Assembly (NCBI RefSeq): GCF_963422355.1 | Contig: NC_085091.1 | Coordinates: 6,816,968-6,880,967, forward strand | Direction of reading: 5' to 3' | DNA length: 64,000 bases | From: Corticium candelabrum | Lineage: Eukaryota > Porifera > Homoscleromorpha > Homosclerophorida > Plakinidae | In this document: piece by piece, positions 42,945 to 55,945 of the stretch | Layout of the letters: every line of letters begins with the position of its first letter | Numbering within the stretch: the stretch's first letter is position 1 | Translations under genes and position numbers: made by a program | The notes under the pieces: generated by a model | Told to the model about the DNA's origin: nothing | Seen by the model: only the letters and a program-made list of their open reading frames with translations | The model's database searches: none

Positions 42945-44185
42945 TCAAAAATAACGGTATACATATGTGATTAGATAATTTGGGTATGAATGAAAGTTAT
43001 CGAATATGGCATAGACTCTCGAGCGGTCACACGTTACTCCACTTACCGAGTCATACATGTAATGACACATGTCGACTCCATCCCGATGCTGCCTAAAGGG
43101 AGGCCGCGTTCGTGATGAATCTGGTGCAGCATTGTGGTAGCAAGTACCTGTTAAAACTTTTGCTAGAAACATCTGTTTACGTTCGACTTCATGTTTTCGT
43201 ATAATATCATATTCCCGTATGACATGAGCGAAGTTATCCGAATATGAGGCGTTCTCGGCAAAGTACGTAGCTTTACCCCATCTTCCCGCACGAGCATACC
43301 CAACATCAAATCCATTGGGACTCGTGTAAATTTTCTCCGGTCTTGTGGCGCGTGTGCCGTGAAATAGCAGCTGCTCTCTGACTACTCTATTCCTCATTTT
43401 CATTCTTTTACTCGCAAGTTGATACTGGTGCCAGAGGTACCGAAGCTGGATTCGCTCAATTTTTATAATCTTGTATGTTGGCATGGTTCTGACAAAGAGA
43501 TTTTCAACGTTTCTGTACTCAAAGATTTTCTCAACTGGGACAAGACTGACATCACTAGTTTGTCTTTTCCACGAAAGTGGGAACCCTATAATATATAAGC
43601 ATATTCCTGCAATTCTTGATATCAACCGCATAAACATTGTGTCTTGTTTTACCTGTTACAGACATCTCTTCTCTCTTTACCTGTCGCACTTTTCCTGTCC
43701 AAAAATTTATTTGTGTCATAGAGGCCGTTTCTCGCATATTAATTTCGTAATTCCAAAACTGGCCGACTTGAATTCTGATAGTTTTATTTCCGTTGACGTA
43801 GGCCCTTTCTAACTTAAATGCCATAAAATCTTCATAAGCATGCCAACGGTCTTTGTCGTCCTGCCACTGCCAATTGTGCATTGTACCTTAGCATATATAA
43901 ATATTCCACTAATAACAAGAATGGAACTGTCTAATGTTAATTCCTTACTTGTCACTTTTCTGTTTATCATTCTCTGCTTGAAGTCTTTCTTCGTAAGACA
44001 ATGCTATACATTTGGAAGCATAATTGAAAACAGTTGTACATGTACCTCTAGATAAAGAGCTTATTGGGGAGTGCGGTAGCACTTCTTAATTAGCTAAGTA
44101 TGGCGCTGGTAGTTAATATTAACTTACTTTGGAAGAGCATACCTTGTGCTTCCATGAAATGTACAATTTCTTTATCTTCTTGCAT
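42945..44185 (-). CDS. Gene 4: compact WWE-ADP-ribosyltransferase, 310 aa
   Basis: Three minus-strand exons, 44185-44128, 43886-43653 and 43585-42945, join to 933 bases, exactly 311 codons with the stop. Donors are A|GTAAGT and G|GTAAAA; acceptors are CTAAG| and TATAG|. The protein starts MQEDKEIVHFMEAQG, then WWE (HNWQWQDDKDRW), then the ART with QLLFHGT, RWGKATYFAENASYS and YPNYLITY. His and Tyr of the triad are kept and the Glu position appears to be Asn, so a mono-ADP-ribosyltransferase of the PARP7/PARP12-like class is likely. No GTPase or coiled-coil exon was found upstream. The first exon is inferred only from its phase and donor and could be longer. It is the only fully intact member apart from gene 1. 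Confidence 0.8.
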
Positions 44186-45433
44186 GGCTACGCGGAAGCC
44201 ATGATCTTTGAATAGCGCTTTGGCGTTAGCACGTTTGGACGACGTTCAGTTGCGACGAGAATTTTTACTGTGACACGCCGTTCACCACGCCTTTGTCTAC
44301 GTGTGATTCTAGGAGTCGCATGCACGTGCCGACTTGCCAGTTTCTTCTTCTTCCTCGAAGCCGCTGAATCTTCGCTTCTCCATTCATTCCTTACGTCCTA
44401 GTATTGCTACTTGAAACACTCGACGATCTAGCCTGCTCACGAAACTTGAGTGTCGATCGACTTGCCAGGTTGGTTTCGCTTACAGGATTTCGTGGCGCTC
44501 ACAGGATCTTCGTTTTGCCGTCCTTTGCCTAATTGCCTGTCGATTTGCTCGCGAGAGCTGAGTGCCGATCGGCCTTTCGCCCTTTCTCTGCATGCGTGGA
44601 CTCAAAAACAGGATCTCTGCGTCCCTCAGAAGATCTTCCCAGAAAACGTGCCCGTGGGTGTGATAATGTGACGGTCGGAAAGGGGGTTGGTTGCGCAAGA
44701 CTGTTAAATTGCCTGGTACTAATAAAACTTTATTTCTGTATAGAATGGAAGCATCAACGTAGCAGTTTAGCTAAGCAATTCTCAAATATAGTATGACTTG
44801 TAACAATGATTATATAATTACTAGTTGTACGGTATCCGTAGGCGCCTCGCGTTCGTGAGTTACACGTCCAACGGAGTTTTCAGACCGTCTACTGAAACGC
44901 CAAGTCCTAGCTAAACAAGTCGTATTTGTTGAAACCCTAGCTGTCATGGAAGTAAACATGCAAACTTCCTAGTAGTTTAGATTACGTATATAGGCCTGGT
45001 ATAGGTAGTCGTCGTTTTGCGATCGCGATCAAGACAATTGAAATGTACAGTCTAGGTATGCACTCAGATCCGTTGTAATGACAGTGGTATGGTATTTACT
45101 GACATAGAAATTGATATCGTCAAACATTGACTATCAACAGTATTAGATGCAGCACAGTGTAGTAAAGGATTGATCATACAGTAGTACGGAACGTGTGAAT
45201 AGTTGACTGTAGGTGCCATTCAACTCCTGAATGTGTTTCTTGGTAGTCATGTACACACAGTCCCTAGCTACAATACAAAAGGATGGGGCGACGGAAGTTT
45301 CTGAAGCATTTTCTTTGCCGTTTGGTCACTTACACGAATCTTTCTTAGACTCATCTGTAGTGGGACACAGAAACTATCTTTAAGGTAAGTTCTATCATGA
45401 AACGTCGTGGGAGGAGAAATTTAAGATTAGTGT
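44186..45433. other. Intergenic region upstream of gene 4
   Basis: Frames at 44450-44800 overlap on both strands without a recognised domain. The phrase CGACTTGCCAG recurs (near 44328 and 44458). The promoter of gene 4 should lie in this region, but no element can be assigned. Confidence 0.4.
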
Positions 45434-45534
<101 letters not shown>

Positions 45535-45631
45535 ATATATACCAAAAACTTGATGGAAAGCCATATAGGACCACGCCCATTTCTGTTGTGCGACCCTGAT
45601 TAGAAGCCTCGCTACGCTCGGCAATAAAACA

Positions 45632-45911
45632 CAAAGTAGGGATCACTGCCTACTTTTAGCTAGTGATTGAAGAAATAGGGTCAAATTTTCGCAGATAAGT
45701 TCTCATAATTTACATCTGAAGCCACTCTCCCACAATTACATTCCTATACTTCACTCTGTTTGCTTTGAATTCAAGGTGGCTGCTAGGATAGAAGTGAAGT
45801 AGGGATTTAATTGTGAAAGATGTAAACTATGAGTATACATATACTTGTCTGCGAAAGTTTCGATTCCTGTTTCTTCAAGCACTAACTTAGTACGCAGCCG
45901 TCCCTACTTTG
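45632..45911. mobile_element. Palindromic MITE, 280 bp
   Basis: The two halves are inverted repeats of about 125 bases starting CAAAGTAGGGA (inner matches TTGAAGAAATAGGG, TTTCGCAGATAAG). A right-half copy lies at 53292-53471. No transposase. Confidence 0.65.
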
Positions 45912-47620
45912 TTTTCTATTTTATTTACACATAAATATTTTTATATTCTTTATACATGTATATAAGGATAGGAATGCGAGCAGCTCAACTGTTGGTCGCA
46001 AACCCAATTATCTGCTAGTATTTTGGACTATAGTATATTGTTTTGTCATATTTTATTTAAATACAATAGAAAATGTAATTAGCTTAAATTATAAAATATC
46101 TTGTGTGTGAGCACCTTGGAGCAATGGCATACAAAGTAATGACGTTGTACTTTAGTGGATCACGGCGACAGTTCCGTTTCCTCTGATATATAAATAAATT
46201 GTTCTGGAATTCCATAGCATAATGCTGTAAAGTAATAAAAGGCGGGAGGTTGTGATGCATCTCATCGCTTATATGCTTTATTAATCTAATAGATATCTTT
46301 ATTGCAGCCAATAAATATAATTTATTATTATTATTTTAGCCGTGCGCCATAACAAACGGGACTTTGTAAAGTCATGTGACTTAGCATGTAACATACTCAA
46401 AAGGTTTGACTCACTCTCGGTCTGCGTGGTTATGTAAATGTGTGGATGGATGTGTGATTATATCTGGAATGTGTCACGCCCTAGGTATTAACTACAACAT
46501 ATAAAAGCAACATGAAAAATCAAGCGCACCAAGAATTTTTAGCATTTTTTTGCCGATTCCTGCTGAGCATTCCGCTTACTTTCTATTTCGCCGGAGGTGT
46601 TCATCTAACGTGGCTGTGTTTTCTGGTACGAATTGACGTGGCCAGAGCGTCTTCTCGACTTTCTCTTCGACAACAAGGTCTTCTATAGCACTGTGAGTAT
46701 ATACGAGTCCTTCGGTCACACACAGTGATGGAATGATGTCAACTACACATGAAAGCAAGACAGCTAACTATAGGCTACAATACAAACTCTCTGAGATTAC
46801 ACTGAGAACCGTTTTATTAATATTAGCAGAACTTCTTGCTAGTAGACAACGAACTGGAAAGAAGTGATGCCCTTCTGAGCACACAATGCAAAGATCACGT
46901 GATTTCCTAATTTGTGTGCTTAGCATTCGTGACAAAAGCAAGTAGCGGGGACTGTTTAAAAATAGAATATGCAGCCTGTTGGCACAGAAACGCATTTTTC
47001 GAGGTTTAAAGAACACATTGTCATAAGCCTTAAAAATCAATAATTTAAAGCAAAGTTACGGGAAAACAATTGAGCGCGAACCAAACAATATACTCCTCCC
47101 ATCGACGAGTACAGCTGCAGATTGCACAGACAAATTATCATAAGGAGTCCCCGGACAACCCAATAGGAACAAATATAAACCAAACAGTCCCGATAAAACA
47201 ATTACGTAGACGCCCGCCCCAGATGCGGCGTTTATTTAAAAAGAACGTTTAATGTAGGTATTTAGCACGTTGTAGCGTTTCACTGCCAGGAAGGCTCGCC
47301 AGAAAGGTTACCTCAAAAAATTCTTTTTGTGTAGTTTGGCTCTAGATAAGTATACTACTAGACTTCTTGTAACAGTTACGCGTAAAACAATTGTAGGACA
47401 AAATTATCAAAATATTTAATCAATGACTCAGTTACAGCCATCCAAAGTAAGTGGAATCCAGGAGTTTTCTTTGGTCACTGCATGCTCTCTATATTCTCGC
47501 AATTATATGTAGTCAATGTATATACGATAAATAAAGCGCTATACGCATATTCGAGAGTGGCGTCTAAACAAGGTTTCTTGCAAATGCATTCAAAGCTCCT
47601 TCTGCGTAGTCCGTCAGCCA
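45912..47620 (+). repeat. Large direct repeat, copy 1
   Basis: It matches 55946-57640 over about 1.7 kb in the same order and orientation, with small differences. Shared landmarks include ATAGGAATGCGAGCAGCTCA, GTGTCACGCCCT and AAGCAAGTAGCGGGGACTG. Minus-strand frames at 46576-46758 and 46768-47040 are broken in the other copy, so coding is not supported. It could be a long element or a segmental duplication. Confidence 0.75.
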
Positions 47621-48250
47621 AGGCTCGGTTTTGCGAGGGCGAGTCTAGAATTTATTTTTTATATCCGGGAGTTTTCGCGTATATAGGCGTGGCAGCGTTT
47701 GGAAATCTACCGGAAGAAAGGCGCTAGGACGAAGATCACTGACTGTAGAAGATGTGCTAGTAATTGACAATGTATTGACTAAGTCTTATTCAGGAACACT
47801 GCCGATAGACCAGCGTATTTGCGACTGATCGCGTGGTAGCGTCTCGCTAGTTTTTGAGCACACTGCCGTCTCTTGGCGTATTTTCACCAACAACCTAGTA
47901 AATTGTAAAGAGGGCATGTGAACGCGTTTTCCTGCATTCTAAAATCTGGTGTGCACCTGCAAACACGTCAGGTTTCTGACCCCAAAGTTGGCGCACTGTG
48001 CAGTGTAATGCAATGTAATGGGAGTACGCTAGATCGTCACTTACAAACCGCAGTTCTGCGCCTGGGCAGTGCTAAGGCGGGATTTCGCTACTCTGTTGAG
48101 ATTTCTTTGCGCTGAGTTCTGTTTTCAACGATATTCCTTTTCTTCTTTGTAAATTGAGTTCATTGTTCACTTGTTCTGGTTCACTGTAACTATAAGAGTT
48201 GTGTATCAAATCGATTTTCGAGTTTTTTCGAGTTTATACATATATATATT
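47621..48250. other. Spacer before the second transposase-like gene
   Basis: No supported gene. It may contain the 5' region of the gene starting at 48251. Confidence 0.4.
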
Positions 48251-51200
48251 ATGGGAAAGAGAAAGGGTGGAGCAACGGTTCATCCCGGAACCGATTGTCA
48301 GCCTTGTGCTAATTGTGGCACCAGACATCCAGAAAAGTGGAAATAAGAATTGAAACAATGGGTAGTGTCTGCTCTTGAAATCAACCCAAAGTCTTGCTTG
48401 TGTCACAAATGTGAACAATCAATCGGGAGGCAGTGGATGACCAGACAAGGAGATGAATATGGTAGTTCGACAGAAGTTTCCAGTGCCAAGGGGACAAAGG
48501 CTGCCATCCACTGTGTATTGACACACTTTCACTCAGAAACTGCTTTGTGCTCAGGCAATGTGTCGTGTTCGTCTTCTCAGGGTGCAGTGTTGATGCAGTA
48601 GCAGCATGCTTTCCAGAGTCTCCAGCCACTGTGACTAGAGCTTGCAAAGCACTATTGCCTATCAACTATGGAGATGATAGAGATTTCATGCCAATGTGTA
48701 AACTTCACTATTCTCAGGTATAGAGGTGAGAAGCATCTCATTAATTACAACATATGCAACTTTAATTTTACAATTGTTTTCATAGGTACGTGAACATCAG
48801 CAGTACTGCATGCACTACATGTAGCAGCATCATTCAGACAGTTTCAAAGGGATATGTGAGGGTTTGTCTTGATCTTGCTGTTATTACAGCATACTTGCAA
48901 GAGACTTGTGCTGGGTTTGAGAGCACTGTTACAGCTGCATCACCTATTTGTTCAAGGTGTTATTTCAACCACCTTTGGATCACCAAAAGATGAGTAAGCA
49001 GGAGTTGGTGTCAACAAATGATGGGATACAACAGCTAAGAAGAGAGCTTTGTCTAAGAGTGACAAAGTTTCGTCTACGTGTACTGCTGAAATCATCGAGC
49101 AGTCTCTACTGCAGACTTCGATTTGGCTTCTTGATGCATTGTTTGATAATGTAGCTGTGTTGTTGGCAGATGCACATGAAAAGTTTCTATCTACTTGTTC
49201 GTTGTTAAGCAACACTTCTTTGCCACCAACTCGATCTGCTAACTGGCTTCTTCTAAATGCTCACCAGCTTCTTCATCCCCATCTCAGATCAAAGAGACAT
49301 CTCTCAAAGTAACAGGGTACTGTCCTTTTGCGAAATGGCGGAGATGCTGTTGCTGCATTACACACAGCATTAGCTGAGTACAGGACACGATGTCTCCGAC
49401 TTGAGAAACAACTGGAAGAAGAGAGGAAAATTCTAGAGCAGAACTCCTCAACAGTACATAGTACAACTGGGTTAGTTTCTACTTGTATGAGCCTCAACAG
49501 TAAGCTGCAGGCAGCAGCTTCTCAAATGAGAAAATTTGATTTGGATCGTGTAAAAAGTCTTGACTTGAATGATGTCATGTTATCTGTTGATCCAGTATTG
49601 TGGAATGTGACTACTCTGCTTACACTTAGCCATGGGGAACGAAATTCTCTCTTATCTGGTACAATAAGTTGGAGCATGACTAATCACATTAGTGTTTGCA
49701 ACCTTCTCAATCAAAAACAAGATGTTCGATTTCTACAAAGAGTTTTTATGTTGTCCATTATGCTGTATTTTAGTAACAACAGCTGCTGCTTCCCACTGCA
49801 TTTGGCTTTGGCAGATGTCATTGACAGCTACAGCGGCTCTACAGAGCTTCTTACAATTATGAACAGACTTGGAGCAGCCATTAGCAAGGACAGTCTAGAA
49901 CGATTCCAGGTACATCAAGCATCTGTCACGAATGAAATGCTACCGAGAGACTACATTAGACCTGGTAGCTTCTACACAGCATCAATCGACAACATAGATA
50001 AGAATTCTCCTTTTGCTGCTGTTTATGCTAACCAGAAATCTCGTGGCTTTCATAGTACCTCAATTCAAGCTTTTGAGCATGCAGCGAGTACCACTACAAA
50101 TACCTATGATCATCGAAATACAACCTCACAGGCAGCAAGAAATCGACCTCAAAATCGAAAAATTTCTATGACTTTTCAAGAATTGACAAACAGCTCAGTA
50201 TTTACATCAACTAGTGCTTCTGCTGGCTTATGGCTTGCTTCTAGCACATCTAGACCATTCACTGTTGACGATTTCTGTATTTGTGGTGATGACATGAATG
50301 TGTTGAATAGTGTGGCTGAAGAAGTATTCATATTTATGGCAGTGGCAATGGTAGCAGATAAACTGAATGTGACTAAGCCTGACATGAAAGCTTTCTTTTT
50401 AGACTTTGTTGAGACAAGTCAACTGAAAACAAGGGCATTCTACCTAGGAGTAATTGACCTGCCAGCAGATGCACAGCAAACTATCAAGGTCTCACTTGAG
50501 ACGATATACAGAAAGTTTGAAGTTGGCACACAAACATCATATGTTATCGTTGCAGGGGATGGTAAAACATACCGTCATCTCGTTGACTTGAAACGACTTT
50601 ATGGTTATAGTCTTTCATGGATGTTACCATTTCCTGGTGATGGGCATCTCTTGAAAAGTCTTCAGGGTGTTCTCATGAAAATATATTGGGATGGTGGCCT
50701 GAGAGATGTGGCCGCAGCCACGCAAAAATCTCACACATCGAACTCTTTAAAATCTGCATCAAACTTCAAGAAAACACATCAGTTTTTTTATATTTACCAA
50801 CTGGCTCAGTTTGCTAGTGGAACTTCATCATCCCCTTTACTAGATTCTATTGAAGCTGTCCTTTCACAGTGTAATGATGCTGGTGAATCTATTTCTGTTA
50901 GTCATGTGAGGCATTTGTCTTTTTCCCTGAATGAGTTGTATCAACAATTTTCCTTGCATTGTGAAGAGGTTCCTGCGATTGATGAGACCACCTGCTTCTG
51001 GAACAGATTTATCCATAGAGACATGGCATCTATGCTGCTCTGTGGTTGGCAATTAGAAGGGGAGACTGGAGACAGAGATTATGTTGTGTCAAATATGCTG
51101 CTCCATTGTTTCATGCATTTGACAGGACAACATATCAAGATTTGATAGTCCAGCATCTAGGTGATATTTACAACTACCCACAAGTAGTACATGGTCTTGA

Positions 51201-53280
51201 GAGTGGAGGTTTAGTAGCCAACATATGTGGAAACAGTATGATGTCTGTTGCTCTAAATGAAGCACATGAGATGCTGATCAACAGAGAGACTAAAGCTTGT
51301 CTTGTCCGAACTACACCATATACTTTGTCAAAGCTGGCGGGATACCTACCTTACAGGAGCAACCTTCACGCAAACATCCAAACAGAAAATAATTCCTAAG
51401 CGTGAGAACACTGATCGTGAGTCAACCACATTTATTCCAAGGTCATCAACACTTCGAAAACAAACAAACAACATCAAAGCATTCAAAACGTTACTGCAAA
51501 AGCATGCTCTTTTTGATTCTAGGGAGTCAATTGATGCATCTAGCCGTCATGAGATTGTGCCACTTAAGCACTTTGTGACAGGGCAAGTAGCAGAATGTCA
51601 GCTTCGACATGACATGATGAATTTTAGAGACATTGGGCAGGCGACATACAGGAATCACGTTGAATACAAATATCTGAGTAATAGAAGCACAAAGTTCAAG
51701 CACCTCAGAAAGAATCTAAAATCTTTCACTGACAACAGGGTAAAGAAAAAATGGCATAATGTAGCAGAGAGACAGAGAAGGCTTGTTCAAACATGCATAA
51801 AGAAAACTCTCGTCTTTTCTTTCACTCCTGGTCAGCATACACAACGTGGAGCACAACAATTCTTGAATATCCCTAGGGCTATTGCTGATCCTAATGGTAT
51901 TCCTTGTAAAGGAGTCAAGGCCAACACCACCAAAGTACTTGAGCGTCGTTATTTGGGTGTGGTGCAAACATTCATTCCACCATCTCAGTCTCCCTATGTT
52001 GTGGTGCTTGATGGAATGTTTATTATTAGTTCATCACCTTTGCGATTAGCATCAGCAGGGAAATTTAAAGACTACTTCTCTTGTTTCTATTACGAAGATG
52101 GATTGTTTCCTACCTAAAAATGCCAGCAACAGTTAAGGTCCATGTCATATTTGTTGACGCAGATCGAAATGGGTTGAGCCCAAAAGCGATTGAACGAGAG
52201 AGGCGTGATGCCAGCAGACAGTCCCAAATCAGTGATGTGATTGTAGTAGAAGATAGTACTAGCCTACCAAACAATTGGCAGGCATTTCTAGGAAATCGCC
52301 AGCAAAACGGCTGCTTGTGAACTACACTTCTATGAAGCTTATGGAGACCGACAAATCCAGTAATTTGAGAAGTTACCAGAAGCTGGTAGTAGCTGGAGGT
52401 TTTGATGGTGACAAACAAGACAAAGCGTACAGCATTAAGAAAGGACAGTCAGCAGAAGAGGAAACATTTTTACATAGCAATCATGAAGAAAGTGACAGCA
52501 GAGTCTGGCTTCATGCTCTCAAGTCTCAGAAGGAAAGGATTTTGGTATATTCTCCAGATACTGACCCCTACCATGTTGCGCTACCTCTGCTAGAACTATA
52601 TAACAGCACTGAAATGATTGTCCAGCTATCACCATCCGCATCATCTGAACCATATTCTGAAAGCATGTTTCTGCTGCTCAACAACCTTCGACAGGCACTG
52701 CATGAAGATCCCGATATGGCTGATTTTGACATCAGTACTGCAAACAGTCTTTGTGGCAACTGGGTGTGACTATGTGTCCTTCTTTGCCAGGATTGGAAAA
52801 GTGTCATTCTTAGATACACTCTTTCAAAATGCAGCATTTATCACAGGGTCATCAATGAAAGAGCTTGATACACTTACTGACCAGGACTGCAACAAGTCAC
52901 TGTTGGCATTATACCGACTTATAGCTGCAGCCTATTTTAGAAAGCACCGGTCTGCATTTGAACACCAGTCATCGGAAAGTCTGTTCAAAACATATTCTGA
53001 AATAGATTCTTCATATATGCAGCACGTACAGTTCCTTAACAGTATTCGAGATTCCATTTGGGCTAGGGTACCGTTTGAGAATGAGATGCCTCCATCAGCT
53101 GGAGCTTAAAATTACACTGGTTGAGGTCAGTTTGGGTGATCAAGATGTGGAGTCAAGCCGACTTGCAAAAGGTTCTTGTCAGTGATCTGACATTGTCAGG
53201 GTGGATGATTCAGTCATGCCAGTTGCGAGTAGTTTGGGAAACTCCTGAGCATATTGCCTCTATTGAAGAGAAAGTTGCAT
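48251..53280 (+). pseudogene. Second, divergent large transposase-like gene, broken
   Basis: The layout parallels 12102-7145. N-terminal Cys clusters (CQPCANCGTRHPEKW, CLCHKCEQSIG) come first, then a further Cys pair (TACTTCSS). A 605-codon frame (49328-51145) has SIDNIDKNSPFAAV and YVIVAGDGKTYRHLVDLKR. It is followed by VALNEAHEMLINRETKACLV, HVIFVDADRNGLSPK, and a FEN/PIN-like end with NHEESDSRVWLHAL, YSPDTDPYHVALPLL and VATGCDYVSFFARIGK. A stop lies at 48344 and frame changes near 48580, 49000, 49320, 51050, 51390, 52110, 52310 and 52750, so it is a pseudogene. One true intron is likely (48719-48785). It is far from the first copy in sequence, so they represent two lineages of one superfamily. 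Confidence 0.7.
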
Positions 53281-53507
53281 TGCTCACCAGTCTCCCACAA
53301 TTATATTCCTATACTTCACTCTGTTTGCTTTCAAAGTGGCTGCTTGGATAGGAATGAAGTAGGGATATGATTGTGGGTGATCTAAAGTATGAGTGTACAT
53401 ATCCTTGTCTGCGAAAGTTTCGACCCCTATTTCTTCAAGTAATAGCTTAGTAAGCAGCCGTCCCTACTTTGTGTTTTGCTTAACACTTAAATATTTCCGT
53501 ATTCTTT

Positions 53508-53585
<78 letters not shown>

Positions 53586-54380
53586 CATGCTTGGGTGTTT
53601 ATTCCGCCGTTGATAGGATTCTTTTTCTCGTTATACTACTCTCCTACCATAGCAACCCAACTGCATGTTGTATATTTACCGGTCAATAAACGTCTATTGA
53701 CCGGTCAATATCTGTATACTGCTTACTGACATAAAACACAACTAACTTAAAATGAAGAAATGGCAAAAACCAAAAGCAACTACTGTCTGTTCCCCGTAAT
53801 TGTGAACTCGAAAGTGAGTAATGAAGTAGAGGTCCCACCAGGTGTGCTCATTAGAGCACTAAGAGCTGCTCCAGTTGGGCTGTCTTACACCATTTATTTT
53901 AAATGGTTCCAGTTGCTGAGCCGTTGGTCTTACGAGATAATTGGTAATAGCCATTGCTCCACCTATTTGTCTTTGATATGCAAAGGTATTTTCCTGCAGT
54001 TTCTTTTGTAGGAAAGGCTTAGATAATTTGATAAACAGAAATGCCAGACCTAGCGGTTTCTAGCGATACCGAGATCATCGCGAAAGTCCAAAAACAGCGG
54101 ACATATTGATGATTTTCAAAGTTCACATTTTTGAGGAACAGACAGTAACAATCAATACATGGGCGTACCTATTTTAGATTACAAGCTTATTTTTTACCAA
54201 TAATAATGTTCACAGTACTACAATTTGTAAAGACGCAGTCAGAAATGACAAATGGATTCTCTCTTTCCGTTTCAGACGGCTATGCAACCTGGACTACTTC
54301 GTGTCTCTCCCGACTCCTTGACTTTTGCGTCAGTATAATCTGTGTGTGCATGACCATTATCCAAACTTTGCATGCTGCTA
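53281..54380. other. Half MITE, TA microsatellite and unrecognised DNA
   Basis: 53292-53471 is the right part of the 280-bp MITE. 53513-53579 is (TA)n. From 53580 to 54380 only unrecognised short frames are present (for example 53760-54011). Confidence 0.5.
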
Positions 54381-54389
54381 TTTGCTGCA

Positions 54390-55139
54390 ATTCAGATGGC
54401 TCTTGGTATTGTCTCAGTACTTTCAGGGTTTGTGGCCAGTTCTGCCTTGAATGACATGTTCAGGAACTTCCGCTTGAAACAGCCTTCTCGCACTAGTAGC
54501 TCGAAGAGAGTGGTTGGTTCGAACTGGAAGACCAGTTTCAGCTGTCATCACTTCCATCATTGTAGCCAAAGTGTTATGACCGATTACTTGCTTTGAATAC
54601 CAAGGAACAAATGAAGGTGTAGATAACAAAGGCTTATAATAGAAGACTTCTCGAGAAACTCCTGCAAGCAACGTACATAGATATAGAGATTCAAAATTTT
54701 TACGTGGCAACAGTCACCAGCTTCTTCATTAGCGTATCTGATAAACCACAAACCACAAAATGCATTACCTTACAGATTCACTTTGGAGCATGACTATAAT
54801 TTACCTTGTGACTTTTTTGTTTGGATGCCGTAAATCACCTAGTCCATCACTATGATTTTCGGATCCGTGCTCAACGTAAATGTAACAGACTTTTGACAAT
54901 CCGTCTGTGGTTTGGCTTCATCTAGTTTTGAATCCTTCGTTGAGAGAAAGTCTGTCTATCGGTACCTGCTCTTCTTGTGGAGCATCCTTTTTGCGATTAC
55001 TTCTCCATGCTTCAAATGTTCGCATCACCCAACTGTTGCTGGCAGTGTGTTCTTGCAAATTGTACCCTTGCTGTACTCGTCTTTTCAGCAAATCTGCTGT
55101 CAAGCTGGCTAATACTAGTGGCATGCTTTTTGAAACCAA
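54390..55139 (-). pseudogene. Crypton-type tyrosine recombinase fragment
   Basis: The frame at 54710-54423 ends in a tyrosine recombinase catalytic block. It reads WYSKQVIGHNTLATMM, then TNHSLRATSARRLFQAEV (His-x-x-Arg) and then RTGHKP. After a one-base shift comes LKVLRQYQE with the catalytic Tyr codon near 54406-54408. The upstream frame 55139-54918 (RTFEAWRSNRKKD) fits the N-terminal part of the same class. This block is typical of Crypton elements and of genes derived from them (DUF3504 type). It is incomplete and shifted, so inactive. Confidence 0.75.
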
Positions 55140-55434
55140 CGCGTGTTATCTGGCGTCGTCGTACGGTCTTCTTTCTGATCCGACATCATGCCGGCAAAAC
55201 ACGTGGATAACGTACTGTACTAATACTTTTGAGCACGTGGCCTTATGGGGCTGACGTGCACGTCAACAAGACTTCACAGCTGTCAAAATGTGCTTGTTTC
55301 ACATAAAACTTTAGCAGTCATTGCAATACACAACCACTCTAATTCAACTTGAATAATGTATGAACTTCAATTACAGTAGAATGTTAAACATGCAACAAAT
55401 AGGTTAATGCATGGTAGGGTCACGATATCTAGTT

Positions 55435-55508
<74 letters not shown>

Positions 55509-55535
55509 TGTATGTATGTATGTATGTATGTATGT
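55140..55535. repeat. Spacer ending in (TA)n and (TATG)n
   Basis: The TA tract (55438-55480) passes into TATG repeats (55481-55537), which abut LINE coding sequence. No gene. Confidence 0.7.
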
Positions 55536-55945
55536 ATGTGAGATTTAAAGACTCTCTAAAGGCTAACTTGAAGAAATGCTCCATCAACCCTTCCAGTTTT
55601 GAGACCCTTGCAAAAGATAGGGCACTGTGGAGGAACCGTTGTCATAAATGCATTCAAAGTTTTGAGGAAAGTCATCTGAAAGCTGCTAGAGCTAAGAGAC
55701 AGTGTCGCAAAGACCAGCAGCGACTCCACCTTCAACAAGTTCAACAGCAACAACATCTGCAACAAATACAATCATCACATGTCAGTCCTTCTTTTCGTTG
55801 TCTGACATGTGACTTAGTGTGTCGCTCAAAAGCAGGACTCATGTCTCACATGCGACACAAGAAACATTAAAGAGTCATCACTGAAATCAGTGGACATACC
55901 ATCATCATCATGTATGTATGTATGTATGTATGTATGTATGTATGT
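55536..55945 (+). mobile_element. 3' end of a LINE (C-terminal zinc-finger tail)
   Basis: The reading frame from about 55540 to 55870 gives FKDSLKANLKKCSINPSSFE, DRALWRNRCHKCIQSFEE, a basic Gln-rich stretch, and the finger FRCLTCDLVCRSKAGLMSHM ending RHKKH-stop. This is the usual tail of CR1/jockey-like reverse transcriptase ORFs in invertebrates. A short 3' UTR ends in (ATGT)n. It is 5'-truncated. Confidence 0.7.
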
